A stretch of DNA of 5,923 nucleotides, taken from positions 1 through 5,923 of the forward strand of contig JAJYRV010000140.1 of assembly GCA_021793935.1 (NCBI GenBank), read 5' to 3'. Source of the DNA: Actinomycetes bacterium. Its GTDB lineage: Bacteria; Actinomycetota; Actinomycetes; Actinomycetales; Beutenbergiaceae. The notes below the pieces were generated by a model. That model ran no database searches, had not been told where the DNA came from, and saw nothing but the letters and a program-made list of their open reading frames with translations. The translations under genes were made by a program, and so were the position numbers. Positions 1 to 5,659 of the stretch are shown piece by piece. The first letter of the stretch is position 1; each line of letters begins with the position of its first letter.

Positions 1-822
1 CACGAGCTGTCGCTCACGGGGCAGGCGGGTGAAGATGAGCGCGAGGAGCGCCCCGATGATGAGGCCCCCGATGTGGGCCTGCCAGGAGATTCCACGCACC
101 ATGAATGAAAACACGACGTTGATGCCGATCACGAGCAGGATCTGCTGGGCATCGCGCCCAAGTCGGCGCAGCACGAGGAACACCGCACCGAACAACCCGA
201 ACACGGCCCCGGAGGCACCGACGACCCCGCCCCACCAGGAGGCGCTCGCCGGGGAGGAGAACAGGACAACGGCTACCGTGCCACCGAAAAGGCTGAGGAA
301 GTAGAGGCTGATGAATCGCCACCGCCCGAGTAGTTGCTCGAGGAAGGGCCCGATCAGCCAGAGGGCGTACATGTTCAACAGCAGGTGCAGAATCCCGGCG
401 TGAAGGAACCCCGTGGTAATCGCCCGATAGGGTTCCACCGCCCCGAGAGCAGGCGCGAAAACGAGGAGTTGGTCCACCGTCCGGGTGAGGAAACCCAGGA
501 GGAAAATCGCCACGTTGATCCCGATCAGCGTCAACGTGATGATGGGCCGGCCGCTTGCCCGCCCACCCAGGACCGTGCGCGTCGGGCGTGCCTGTTTGGA
601 CGCTTCCCGCACGCAATCCACGCACTGGACGCCGACCGCGGCTTGCCGCTGGCATTCGGGGCAGGCAGGGCGATTACAGCGTTGGCAGCGGACGTAGGAG
701 ATCCGGTCCGGGTGGCGAGGGCAGGTGGGCGTTGATGGCGGTCCCGAGGAGCTCGGGCCGCCGCCGTCGCCATCCCAGTCCCCGGCGCCCCCGGGCCGGG
801 GGGCTGGAGGGTAACTGGTCAT
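1..822 (-). CDS. Rhomboid family intramembrane serine protease with N-terminal zinc-binding domain (partial, C-terminal end off the left edge)
   Basis: Predicted membrane protease that cleaves transmembrane substrates within the bilayer; its substrate is unknown. Reading 822 to 1 gives 274 open codons with no stop, so the C-terminus lies outside the window. Residues 5-33 are Pro/Gly/Ser-rich. Residues 34-70 carry a B-box-like set of metal ligands (C34, H37, C46, C49, C54, C57, C67, C70), an arrangement often found before rhomboid domains in actinobacteria. The rhomboid core follows, with about six helices near 94-112, 136-157, 169-188, 197-217, 226-242 and 248-264. H141, H146 and N150 form the family's second-helix signature. 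The nucleophile is S204 in GASG and its partner is H250 in QAHIGG, so the catalytic dyad is intact and only a short tail is probably missing. The ATG at 822 sits 3 bases after the cyclophilin stop with no close Shine-Dalgarno (GGAG lies about 15 bases upstream), which suggests translational coupling. The family call is firm; the substrate and the zinc role are inference. Confidence 0.95.
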   Translation of the reverse strand, partial: MTSYPPAPRPGGAGDWDGDGGGPSSSGPPSTPTCPRHPDRISYVRCQRCNRPACPECQRQAAVGVQCVDCVREASKQARPTRTVLGGRASGRPIITLTLIGINVAIFLLGFLTRTVDQLLVFAPALGAVEPYRAITTGFLHAGILHLLLNMYALWLIGPFLEQLLGRWRFISLYFLSLFGGTVAVVLFSSPASASWWGGVVGASGAVFGLFGAVFLVLRRLGRDAQQILLVIGINVVFSFMVRGISWQAHIGGLIIGALLALIFTRLPRERQLV

Positions 823-825
823 GCG

Positions 826-1347
826 TTATTCGACGATCTCCACCGAGTTGATCACGATGTCCTCCAGCGGGCGATCCTGCGCTCCGGTGGCGGCAGCCCC
901 GATGGAGTTGACGACGTCGATCGAGGCTTGGTCCTTCACCTTGCCGAAGATCGTGTGCTTGCCCTGGAGCCAGTTCGTCGGGGCGACCGTGATGAAGAAC
1001 TGCGACCCGTTCGTGCCCTTGCCGAAGCGGACACCCGCGTTCGCCATCGCGAGCACGTAGGGTTCGTTGAAGTTGAGCTCCGGGTGGATCTCGTCGTTGA
1101 AGGTGTATCCCGGCCCGCCCGTACCGGTGCCGATCGGGTCTCCGCCTTGGATCATGAAGTTGGAGATCACGCGGTGGAAGATCGTGCCGTCGTACAACGG
1201 GGTGTTCGATTCCTCCCCCGTCTGCGGGTGGGTCCAGGTGCGCTCCCCTTTGGCGAGTTCAACAAAGTTGCGAACCGTCTTGGGGGCGTGGTTGGGGAAT
1301 AGTTCTACGGTGATGTCACCGGCTGAGGTATGCAAAATCGCGTCCAT
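826..1347 (-). CDS. Cyclophilin-type peptidyl-prolyl cis-trans isomerase
   Basis: Catalyses cis-trans isomerisation of X-Pro bonds and assists protein folding. The 173-residue product has no signal peptide or membrane segment, so it should be cytoplasmic. One cyclophilin domain fills the protein: DITVELF (11-17), APKTVRNFVEL (21-31), FHRV (57-60) with catalytic R59, FMIQGGDP (64-71), the active-site strand GTNGSQFFIT (111-120), and NWLQGKHTIFGKV (125-137) with W126 and H131. Residues 34-51 form an insertion between helix 1 and the catalytic strand, as in actinobacterial PpiA-type enzymes. I chose the ATG at 1347 because the family homology begins immediately after it. The open frame continues to an ATG at 1464, but that Arg/Pro-rich extension does not resemble a cyclophilin N-terminus. 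The Shine-Dalgarno is poor (GAGA, 2 bases before the ATG), so a leaderless transcript is possible. It is the first gene of a minus-strand pair with the rhomboid protease. ppiA would be a reasonable symbol but is not asserted. Confidence 0.96.
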   Translation of the reverse strand: MDAILHTSAGDITVELFPNHAPKTVRNFVELAKGERTWTHPQTGEESNTPLYDGTIFHRVISNFMIQGGDPIGTGTGGPGYTFNDEIHPELNFNEPYVLAMANAGVRFGKGTNGSQFFITVAPTNWLQGKHTIFGKVKDQASIDVVNSIGAAATGAQDRPLEDIVINSVEIVE

Positions 1348-1353
1348 ATTCTC

Positions 1354-1359
1354 ATTGTG
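1354..1359 (-). promoter_or_regulatory. Candidate -10 element for a leaderless cyclophilin transcript
   Basis: On the minus strand CACAAT (4 of 6 matches to TATAAT) ends exactly 6 bases before the cyclophilin ATG at 1347. This spacing would place the transcript start on the ATG itself, an arrangement common in actinobacteria and consistent with the poor Shine-Dalgarno. No good -35 is visible. The element overlaps the -35 of the opposite-strand candidate. Confidence 0.25.
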
Positions 1360-1383
1360 ACACCGGTGCGGCTCAGGGATAAA
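1355..1383 (+). promoter_or_regulatory. Candidate sigma70-like promoter for the repeat-protein gene
   Basis: TTGTGA at 1355-1360 and GATAAA at 1378-1383 are separated by exactly 17 bases; each matches the consensus at 4 of 6 positions. Transcription would start near 1390 and leave a leader of about 150 bases containing the 1456-1471 hairpin. Hexamers this weak occur by chance in such DNA, so this is a candidate only. Confidence 0.25.
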
Positions 1384-1455
1384 CCCGGCGCGCAATCGCG
1401 TCGAACGGATTCGCCGGGGGAGAAGAATATTCGCTTTCGGGCGAACATGGAAGAA

Positions 1456-1471
1456 GGCATGCACACATGCC
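1456..1471. repeat. Perfect inverted repeat (6-bp arms, 4-base loop)
   Basis: GGCATG and CATGCC flank the loop CACA. The repeat sits in the divergent spacer about 70 bases before the plus-strand start. No T-run follows on either strand, so it is not an intrinsic terminator. It could be a regulator binding site or a leader hairpin; its right arm can also pair with downstream GGCA near 1480. No function is assigned. Confidence 0.4.
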
Positions 1472-1529
1472 CCGAGGGTGGCAGGATAGAGGGGAACCCG
1501 TGTCCGATCTCCAAGTGGAGCAACATCAA

Positions 1530-1534
1530 AAGGA
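1530..1534 (+). promoter_or_regulatory. Ribosome binding site fixing the start at 1543
   Basis: AAGGA lies 8 bases before the ATG at 1543. This is the main reason for choosing this start over the in-frame ATG at 1330. Confidence 0.75.
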
Positions 1535-1542
1535 CGAGTGAG

Positions 1543-2385
1543 ATGTCAAAGCAACCCAAGATTTCCGCGGATCAGGTGAAAGATCAAGCAGCTGAGGCAG
1601 GCAAGCTTGCCCGCCAGTTCGCCGATGATGCAAAAGACTGGGCGACCCCCCGAGTAGAGGCCGCCAAGGATTGGGCAGGGCCGAAGGTCGACAAGGCCTG
1701 GCGCGAGGCTGTCGAGGCCGCCGCGCCGAAGATCGCTGAGGCGGCGGAGAAGAGTCGCGGAGCGGTTGACGTTGCTCACGACAAGATTGTTGACGACGTT
1801 CTCCCCCTCGTCGTAGCCAAGATGGAGGACGCGGCGAAGGTCGCCAAGGAGGGGGCCGAAAAGGCCGCCGACTCGGCGTCCGGGAAGGCGGACAAGACAC
1901 TCAAGAAGATCGAGAAGGTTGCCGACGAACAGACCAAGAAGAAGGGCGGTTTCCGCCGCGCCCTTGGGTGGACGCTCGTCGGGACCGCCGTCGCGGGTGC
2001 CGGGGTGCTCATTTGGCGCCGCACCAAGCCGGTGGATGACCCCTGGGCGGAGGAGTACTGGGACGACGCGCCGGCGGCCGTGAGCCCGACCGTCGCCGAG
2101 AAGCTCCACACCGCGGCCGACGCCGTCAAGGACACGACCGAGTCGACCAAGGAAAAGGTCGAAGAGGTCCGGGACACGGCGAAGGACGCGGCGAAGGATG
2201 CGAAGGAGAAGGCCGAAGAGAACCGCCCGGCCGCCAAAGCAGCCGCTGATGACCTCAAGGACGCCGCAAAAGACGCCGGCGAAGGCGTGAGCGATAAGGC
2301 CAAGGGCGCAGCGACGTCAGCAAAGAACGCCGCCGAGGACGTGAAGGATGCGGCGAAGAAGGCGACGGACGACGACAAGAAGTAG
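1543..2385 (+). CDS. Lys/Ala-rich single-pass membrane protein with 11-residue (LEA-like) repeats; possible positional counterpart of the DUF5324 gene
   Basis: The product has 280 residues and no known biochemical function. Residues 1-135 are predicted amphipathic helix rich in Ala, Lys, Glu and Asp, and include the tandem units KDWATPRVEAA and KDWAGPKVDKA (31-41, 42-52). A Lys/Arg-rich stretch (132-139) precedes one membrane segment near 140-158 that ends in WRR. Next comes an acidic aromatic motif, DPWAEEYWDD (166-175). Residues 185-280 are a highly charged helical tail with roughly 11-residue periodicity, resembling late-embryogenesis-abundant group 3 proteins. There is no Cys and no enzymatic motif. 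By memory of Streptomyces gene order, a DUF5324 coiled-coil membrane protein lies next to the cyclophilin and rhomboid genes; this gene holds the same position, but the equivalence is inferred. The positive-inside rule (KKK and RR on either side) leaves topology uncertain. The GTG of argS follows 55 bases downstream on the same strand. It could be a cell-envelope structural or stress protein. Confidence 0.88.
   Translation: MSKQPKISADQVKDQAAEAGKLARQFADDAKDWATPRVEAAKDWAGPKVDKAWREAVEAAAPKIAEAAEKSRGAVDVAHDKIVDDVLPLVVAKMEDAAKVAKEGAEKAADSASGKADKTLKKIEKVADEQTKKKGGFRRALGWTLVGTAVAGAGVLIWRRTKPVDDPWAEEYWDDAPAAVSPTVAEKLHTAADAVKDTTESTKEKVEEVRDTAKDAAKDAKEKAEENRPAAKAAADDLKDAAKDAGEGVSDKAKGAATSAKNAAEDVKDAAKKATDDDKK
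1633..1698 (+). repeat. Tandem 33-base coding repeat (two 11-residue units)
   Basis: Two adjacent 33-base units encode KDWATPRVEAA and KDWAGPKVDKA, identical at 7 of 11 residues (K, D, W, A, P, V, A). The DNA has diverged more than the protein, which suggests an old duplication kept for its helical spacing. The pattern is an 11-residue, three-turn helix repeat. Confidence 0.7.
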
Positions 2386-2440
2386 TTGAACGCGTCACAT
2401 TGGGCTTGGGGCGGCGCGGCACAATGGGAGAATATCCGTT
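2386..2440. other. Short spacer before argS with an imperfect direct repeat
   Basis: The 55 bases hold CACATTGGG (2396-2404) and CACAATGGG (2420-2428), a direct repeat with one mismatch and a 24-base period. The CATTG/CAATG cores are also an inverted pair. The second copy overlaps the argS ribosome binding site. There is no T-run after a hairpin, hence no terminator, and the upstream gene may read through into argS. A weak GAATAT at 2430-2435 lies 5 bases before the GTG and could be a -10 element. Confidence 0.4.
2426..2430 (+). promoter_or_regulatory. Ribosome binding site deciding the argS GTG start
   Basis: GGGAG lies 10 bases before the GTG at 2441. A second in-frame GTG at 2447 would be 16 bases away, too far, so 2441 is preferred. 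Confidence 0.6.
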
Positions 2441-4234
2441 GTGACTGTGAATCCATCCGCCTCAAGCCTTTCTCTTATTGATCAACTCGATGCGGCGATC
2501 GGTGTCGCGATCTCCGCTGCGTATCCCGAGCACGCGGGGGCGGATCCCCTCATCCGGCCGTCGGATCACGCGGATCTGCAGGCGAACGTTGCGCTGGCAC
2601 TAGCGAAGAAGGTCGGCGCCTCCCCGCGGGAGGTCGCGGCACAGATCACCTCCCACCTCGCCGGCTCGCCGCTCATCGGCGCCGCCGAGATTTCCGGCCC
2701 CGGTTTCATCAACCTCACCCTCACCGACGAGGCGCTGTGGAACCAGGTGCGCACGCGGTTCTCCGCGCCCAGGCTCGGGATTCCCGAGACGCAGGCCGGT
2801 GTGCGGACCGTCGTCGATTACTCCGCACCCAACATCGCCAAAGAAATGCACGTCGGGCACTTACGTTCCTCCATCATCGGCGACGCGCTCGTGCGGATCC
2901 TCGGGTTCTTGGGATCGGAGGTCGTCAAGCAGAACCACCTCGGTGATTGGGGCACCCAGTTCGGGATGCTCATCCAATACATCGATGAACACCCCGAGGC
3001 GAACTGGCGCGCGAGCGAGCTCAGCGAAGAATCACCGGTCGCCGCGCTCGACAACCTTTATAAGGCCGCCCGGGGGGAATTCGATTCCGATCCCGAGTTC
3101 GCTGTTCGTGCCCGCCGCCGGGTCGTGGCCCTGCAGGCGGGGGATGAGGCGACCCTCGCGGTGTGGCGGGAGATCGTCGCGGAGTCGGAACGGTTCTTCG
3201 GGCAGGTGTACTCCCGGCTCGGGCTCCTGCTCACGCCCGCGGACGCGGCGGGGGAATCGTTCTACAACCCGATGCTGCCCGGCGTCGCCGAGGAACTCGA
3301 GACCCGCGGGCTCGCCCAGGAGTCCGAGGGGGCGCTGGTCATCCTCTCCGAGGAGACCAAGGGCCAGGACGACCAGCCCGCGGCGCTCATCGTGCGCAAA
3401 TCCGACGGCGGTTACGGCTACGACACGACGGATCTCGCGACCCTTCGGTACCGGATCCAGACGCTCGAGGCGGATCGGATCCTGTACGTCGTGGGCGCGC
3501 CACAAGCCTTGCACTTCAAGCTCATCTTCGAAGCGGGCCGGCGCGCGGGCTGGCTGACCGACGACGTCCACGCCCAACACGTCCAGTTCGGCTCCGTCCT
3601 CGGGGCCGATGGCAAGCCGTTCAAGACCCGCGAAGGGGTTTCCGCGAAGCTCATGGACCTCATCACCGAGGCGGTCGACGCGGCCTACGCCGTGGTGAGG
3701 GAGGCCAAGGGGGAGGAGATCGACGAGGCGGAGTTGCGCACGATCGCCGAACAGGCGGGGATCGCGGCGATCAAATACGCCGATCTCTCGAGCAACCGGA
3801 TCAAGGATTACACATTCGACCCCGAGCGGATGGTCTCCTTCACGGGCAACACTGGTGTGTATCTGCAGTACGCCCACACCCGGCTCGCCTCGATCCTTCG
3901 CCGCGCGAAGGAACAGGGCCTCGGCGCGGGTGACCCCGCCCCCCTCACCGGCGCCGACCTGCCGCCGCTACAGCCAGCGGAGCGGGCGCTCTCCTTGGCC
4001 CTCGATGAGCTTCCCTCCGCACTCAACGCCGTGGCCGAGACCCTCGAACCGCACGTCCTGTGCACCTACGCCTACGACCTCGCGCGCACCTTCACCGAGT
4101 TCTACGACCAGTGCCCGGTTCTCACCTCCGAGGGCGAGGTGCGGGGACGCCGGCTCGTGCTCGTTGATCTCACTCGCCGTACCCTCGCCCAGGTACTCGA
4201 CCTCTTGGGGATCGCCGCGCCCGAAAGGATGTAA
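2441..4234 (+). CDS. argS: Arginyl-tRNA synthetase
   Basis: Charges tRNA-Arg with arginine using ATP in the cytoplasm; an essential class I synthetase. The 597-residue length fits bacterial ArgS. Residues 1-110 form the ArgS-specific N-terminal domain (DLQANVALALAKK at 45-57, GPGFINLTL at 86-94). The catalytic domain starts with YSAPNIAKEMHVGHLRSS (127-144); HVGH (137-140) is the HIGH motif. HLGDWGTQFGMLI (166-178) is another family signature. The KMSKS loop is the degenerate form typical of this ArgS group: GADGKPFKTREG (388-399). GNTGVYLQYAHTR (469-481) opens the anticodon-binding helical domain, and the protein ends in the typical LLGIAAPERM. All key motifs are present, so it should be active. 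It starts with GTG and overlaps nothing upstream. The CDF transporter gene begins 2 bases after its stop, so the two are very likely one operon. Confidence 0.98.
   Translation: MTVNPSASSLSLIDQLDAAIGVAISAAYPEHAGADPLIRPSDHADLQANVALALAKKVGASPREVAAQITSHLAGSPLIGAAEISGPGFINLTLTDEALWNQVRTRFSAPRLGIPETQAGVRTVVDYSAPNIAKEMHVGHLRSSIIGDALVRILGFLGSEVVKQNHLGDWGTQFGMLIQYIDEHPEANWRASELSEESPVAALDNLYKAARGEFDSDPEFAVRARRRVVALQAGDEATLAVWREIVAESERFFGQVYSRLGLLLTPADAAGESFYNPMLPGVAEELETRGLAQESEGALVILSEETKGQDDQPAALIVRKSDGGYGYDTTDLATLRYRIQTLEADRILYVVGAPQALHFKLIFEAGRRAGWLTDDVHAQHVQFGSVLGADGKPFKTREGVSAKLMDLITEAVDAAYAVVREAKGEEIDEAELRTIAEQAGIAAIKYADLSSNRIKDYTFDPERMVSFTGNTGVYLQYAHTRLASILRRAKEQGLGAGDPAPLTGADLPPLQPAERALSLALDELPSALNAVAETLEPHVLCTYAYDLARTFTEFYDQCPVLTSEGEVRGRRLVLVDLTRRTLAQVLDLLGIAAPERM
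4225..4229 (+). promoter_or_regulatory. Ribosome binding site for the CDF transporter, inside the end of argS
   Basis: AAGGA lies 7 bases before the GTG at 4237, within the last codons of argS. It supports the GTG start and translational coupling to argS. Confidence 0.7.
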
Positions 4235-4236
4235 CG

Positions 4237-5142
4237 GTGGCCCACTCCCACGCACCCACAACCGTCACGGCGGGGCATCGCAAACGCCTGATCATCGTGC
4301 TCATCGTGACCGGAACGGTCGTGATCTTCCAGTTGGTGGGCGCGCTCATTTCCGGGTCGCTCGCGCTGCTCGCGGATGCGGGGCATATGCTCACCGACGC
4401 GACCGGGGTGCTCATCGCGCTCATCGCCATCACGCTCGCGAGCAGACCCGCCACGGATTCCCGCACCTGGGGCCTCCTACGGGCGGAGATCCTCGCTGCG
4501 CTCATCAACGCCGTCATTCTCGGGGGGATGGGCATCTACGTCATAGTCGCGGCGATCCTGCGCTGGAACGCGCCCCCGGAAGTGTCGACGACCCCGATGC
4601 TCATCGCCGCCGGCGCCGGTCTCATCGCCAATGCCGTCTCCCTCAAGGTCCTTCACGGCACCCACGAGGAATCGGTGAACATGCGCGGAGCCTATCTCGA
4701 GGTGCTCGGTGATCTCATCGGCTCGGTCGCCGTCATCGCCGCCGGGATCGTCATCGCGACGACGGGTTACCAGCGCGCGGATGTGTTCGCTTCGCTGGGG
4801 ATCGGTCTGTTCATTCTTCCCCGCGCGTGGTCACTGCTCTCCGAGGTCGTGCACATCCTGTTGGAATCGACCCCCAAGGGGTTGGACCTCGCCCGGGTGC
4901 GCGAGCACATCCGCTCCGTGGAAGGGGTCATCGATGTGCACGATCTGCACGCGTGGACGATCACCTCCGGCATGCCCGCCCTCACCGCGCACGTCGTCGT
5001 CGAAGATGAGTACCTTGCCGATTGCGCGGACGTGCTCGATAAGGTGAGCGCGTGCCTGGCCGAACACTTCGACCTCGAACACACCACTCTGCAGTTGGAA
5101 CCCGTCGGGCACCTCGAGCACGAGGCGAACCCCGGCTGTTGA
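4237..5142 (+). CDS. Cation diffusion facilitator (CDF) family divalent metal transporter, ZitB/CzcD-like
   Basis: A 301-residue inner-membrane transporter predicted to export Zn2+ (perhaps Cd2+ or Co2+) in exchange for protons, normally as a dimer. It has six helices near 18-39, 43-67, 83-108, 118-138, 152-175 and 180-198. The helix II metal ligands are H50 and D54 in ADAGHMLTD (46-54). RAEILAALIN (82-91) is the conserved helix III start. In helix V the usual HxxxD is ExxxD: E155 and D159 in LEVLGDLIGS. The cytoplasmic domain (about 205-292) has VEGVIDVHDLHAW (228-240), the conserved metal-binding and dimer fold. The His-rich loop between helices IV and V is short, with only H140 and H143; the N-terminus has H3, H5 and H14. 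The GTG start at 4237 is 2 bases after the argS stop. Its 3' end is 6 bases from the convergent gene. Family is certain; the metal is not, given E155. Confidence 0.96.
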   Translation: MAHSHAPTTVTAGHRKRLIIVLIVTGTVVIFQLVGALISGSLALLADAGHMLTDATGVLIALIAITLASRPATDSRTWGLLRAEILAALINAVILGGMGIYVIVAAILRWNAPPEVSTTPMLIAAGAGLIANAVSLKVLHGTHEESVNMRGAYLEVLGDLIGSVAVIAAGIVIATTGYQRADVFASLGIGLFILPRAWSLLSEVVHILLESTPKGLDLARVREHIRSVEGVIDVHDLHAWTITSGMPALTAHVVVEDEYLADCADVLDKVSACLAEHFDLEHTTLQLEPVGHLEHEANPGC

Positions 5143-5148
5143 GGGTTC

Positions 5149-5565
5149 TTAGGTGAGCAGGCTGATCCCGGCGAGGAGCAGCGCGATGATCTTGATCGCA
5201 TCCGCGCCGACGTACACCCAGTGCACCTGGGAGCGTTGTTCGCTGACATTGCCGGCAAGCACGGCGTCGGAACGTTTGTGGAGTTTGGGGAGGATCACGC
5301 CGAGCTGGGCGACGAGCATGACCGCCGCGATGAGGAGATAGCCGTATCCTGCCTGCCAGCCGCCGGCGAGCACCGCGACCAGGAGGATTGCCGCACCGAG
5401 CAACACCTCCACGGTGTTGAGTGCGCGAAAGACGATCCGACCGATGCCCAGGCCCAGCGGCAACGTGATTCCCGGTGCGCGGAATTTCAGTGGCGCCTCG
5501 AGGAAGGAGATCGCGAGAACCATCCCGAACCAGACGAAACAGATCGCTGCGATGGCGAGAACCAC
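5149..5565 (-). CDS. Uncharacterised four-helix membrane protein
   Basis: I do not recognise a named family. The 138-residue product has four predicted membrane helices: 1-21 (directly at the N-terminus), 50-68, 72-92 and 117-136. The loop after helix 1 holds FLEAPLKFRAPGITLPLG (21-38), whose Glu, Lys and Arg next to the membrane look conserved-motif-like. GIGRIVFRALNTVE (40-53) leads into helix 2. A polar loop (LPKLHKRSDAVLAGN, 92-106) follows helix 3, and HWVYVGADAIKII (115-127) starts helix 4 with a membrane-embedded Asp and Lys. There is no signal peptidase site and no Cys pair. The GTG start at 5565 is set by GAGGGG 11 bases upstream and by an in-frame TGA just before it. It is convergent with the CDF gene and alone on its strand here. 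A small transporter or an envelope protein are possible; neither is supported by a motif. Confidence 0.85.
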   Translation of the reverse strand: MVLAIAAICFVWFGMVLAISFLEAPLKFRAPGITLPLGLGIGRIVFRALNTVEVLLGAAILLVAVLAGGWQAGYGYLLIAAVMLVAQLGVILPKLHKRSDAVLAGNVSEQRSQVHWVYVGADAIKIIALLLAGISLLT

Positions 5566-5576
5566 GTGACAGTAAT

Positions 5577-5582
5577 CCCCTC
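5577..5582 (-). promoter_or_regulatory. Ribosome binding site for the four-helix membrane protein
   Basis: GAGGGG on the minus strand lies 11 bases before the GTG at 5565. An in-frame TGA overlaps this site, so no longer N-terminus is possible. Confidence 0.6.
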
Positions 5583-5591
5583 AATTTTGAG
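5580..5591. repeat. Short palindrome at the ribosome binding site
   Basis: CTCAA-TT-TTGAG is a perfect inverted repeat with a 2-base centre. It overlaps the Shine-Dalgarno of the four-helix gene, so protein binding or RNA folding here could affect its translation. At 12 bases it may be chance. Confidence 0.35.
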
Positions 5592-5653
5592 CTAACTAAT
5601 GGCGGACGCAGGTTGACTCAGATCAAGTTCCTAGTGCCGACTTCCGTGGCTTA

Positions 5654-5659
5654 ATTCTA
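5654..5659 (-). promoter_or_regulatory. Candidate -10 element for the four-helix membrane protein gene
   Basis: TAGAAT on the minus strand (5 of 6 to TATAAT) would start transcription near 5647, giving a leader of about 80 bases. No -35 hexamer is visible at 16-18 bases upstream, so the call rests on one hexamer. Confidence 0.25.

Larger units (their letters stand above)
1348..1542. other. Divergent intergenic spacer
   Basis: These 195 bases separate the 5' ends of the minus-strand cyclophilin gene and the plus-strand repeat-protein gene, so promoters for both directions should lie here. The plus-strand frame of the downstream gene stays open across the spacer to an ATG at 1330, but the good ribosome binding site before 1543 argues against that longer start. 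The spacer holds a perfect 6-bp hairpin at 1456-1471, a smaller 5-bp hairpin near 1430-1445 (TTCGC/GCGAA) and weak promoter-like hexamers close to the cyclophilin start. I see no RNA gene or recognisable riboswitch. Confidence 0.7.

Noticed and set aside
1348..1464. Longer cyclophilin start from the ATG at 1464 on the minus strand
   Set aside because: The extra residues are Arg/Pro-rich and unlike a cyclophilin N-terminus or a signal peptide; homology starts right after the ATG at 1347.
1330..1542. Longer N-terminus of the repeat protein from the ATG at 1330
   Set aside because: The in-frame extension crosses the divergent spacer, overlaps the cyclophilin start, has no ribosome binding site and does not resemble the rest of the protein; AAGGA precedes 1543.
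1776..2465. Ser/Ala-rich minus-strand frame opposite the repeat protein
   Set aside because: Its low-complexity translation is the antisense of the Lys/Ala/Asp-rich coding sequence, and it has no start signals.
3032..3877. Long opposite-strand open frame inside argS (281 codons)
   Set aside because: A shadow frame caused by high GC at third codon positions; the plus-strand frame encodes a complete, motif-rich ArgS.
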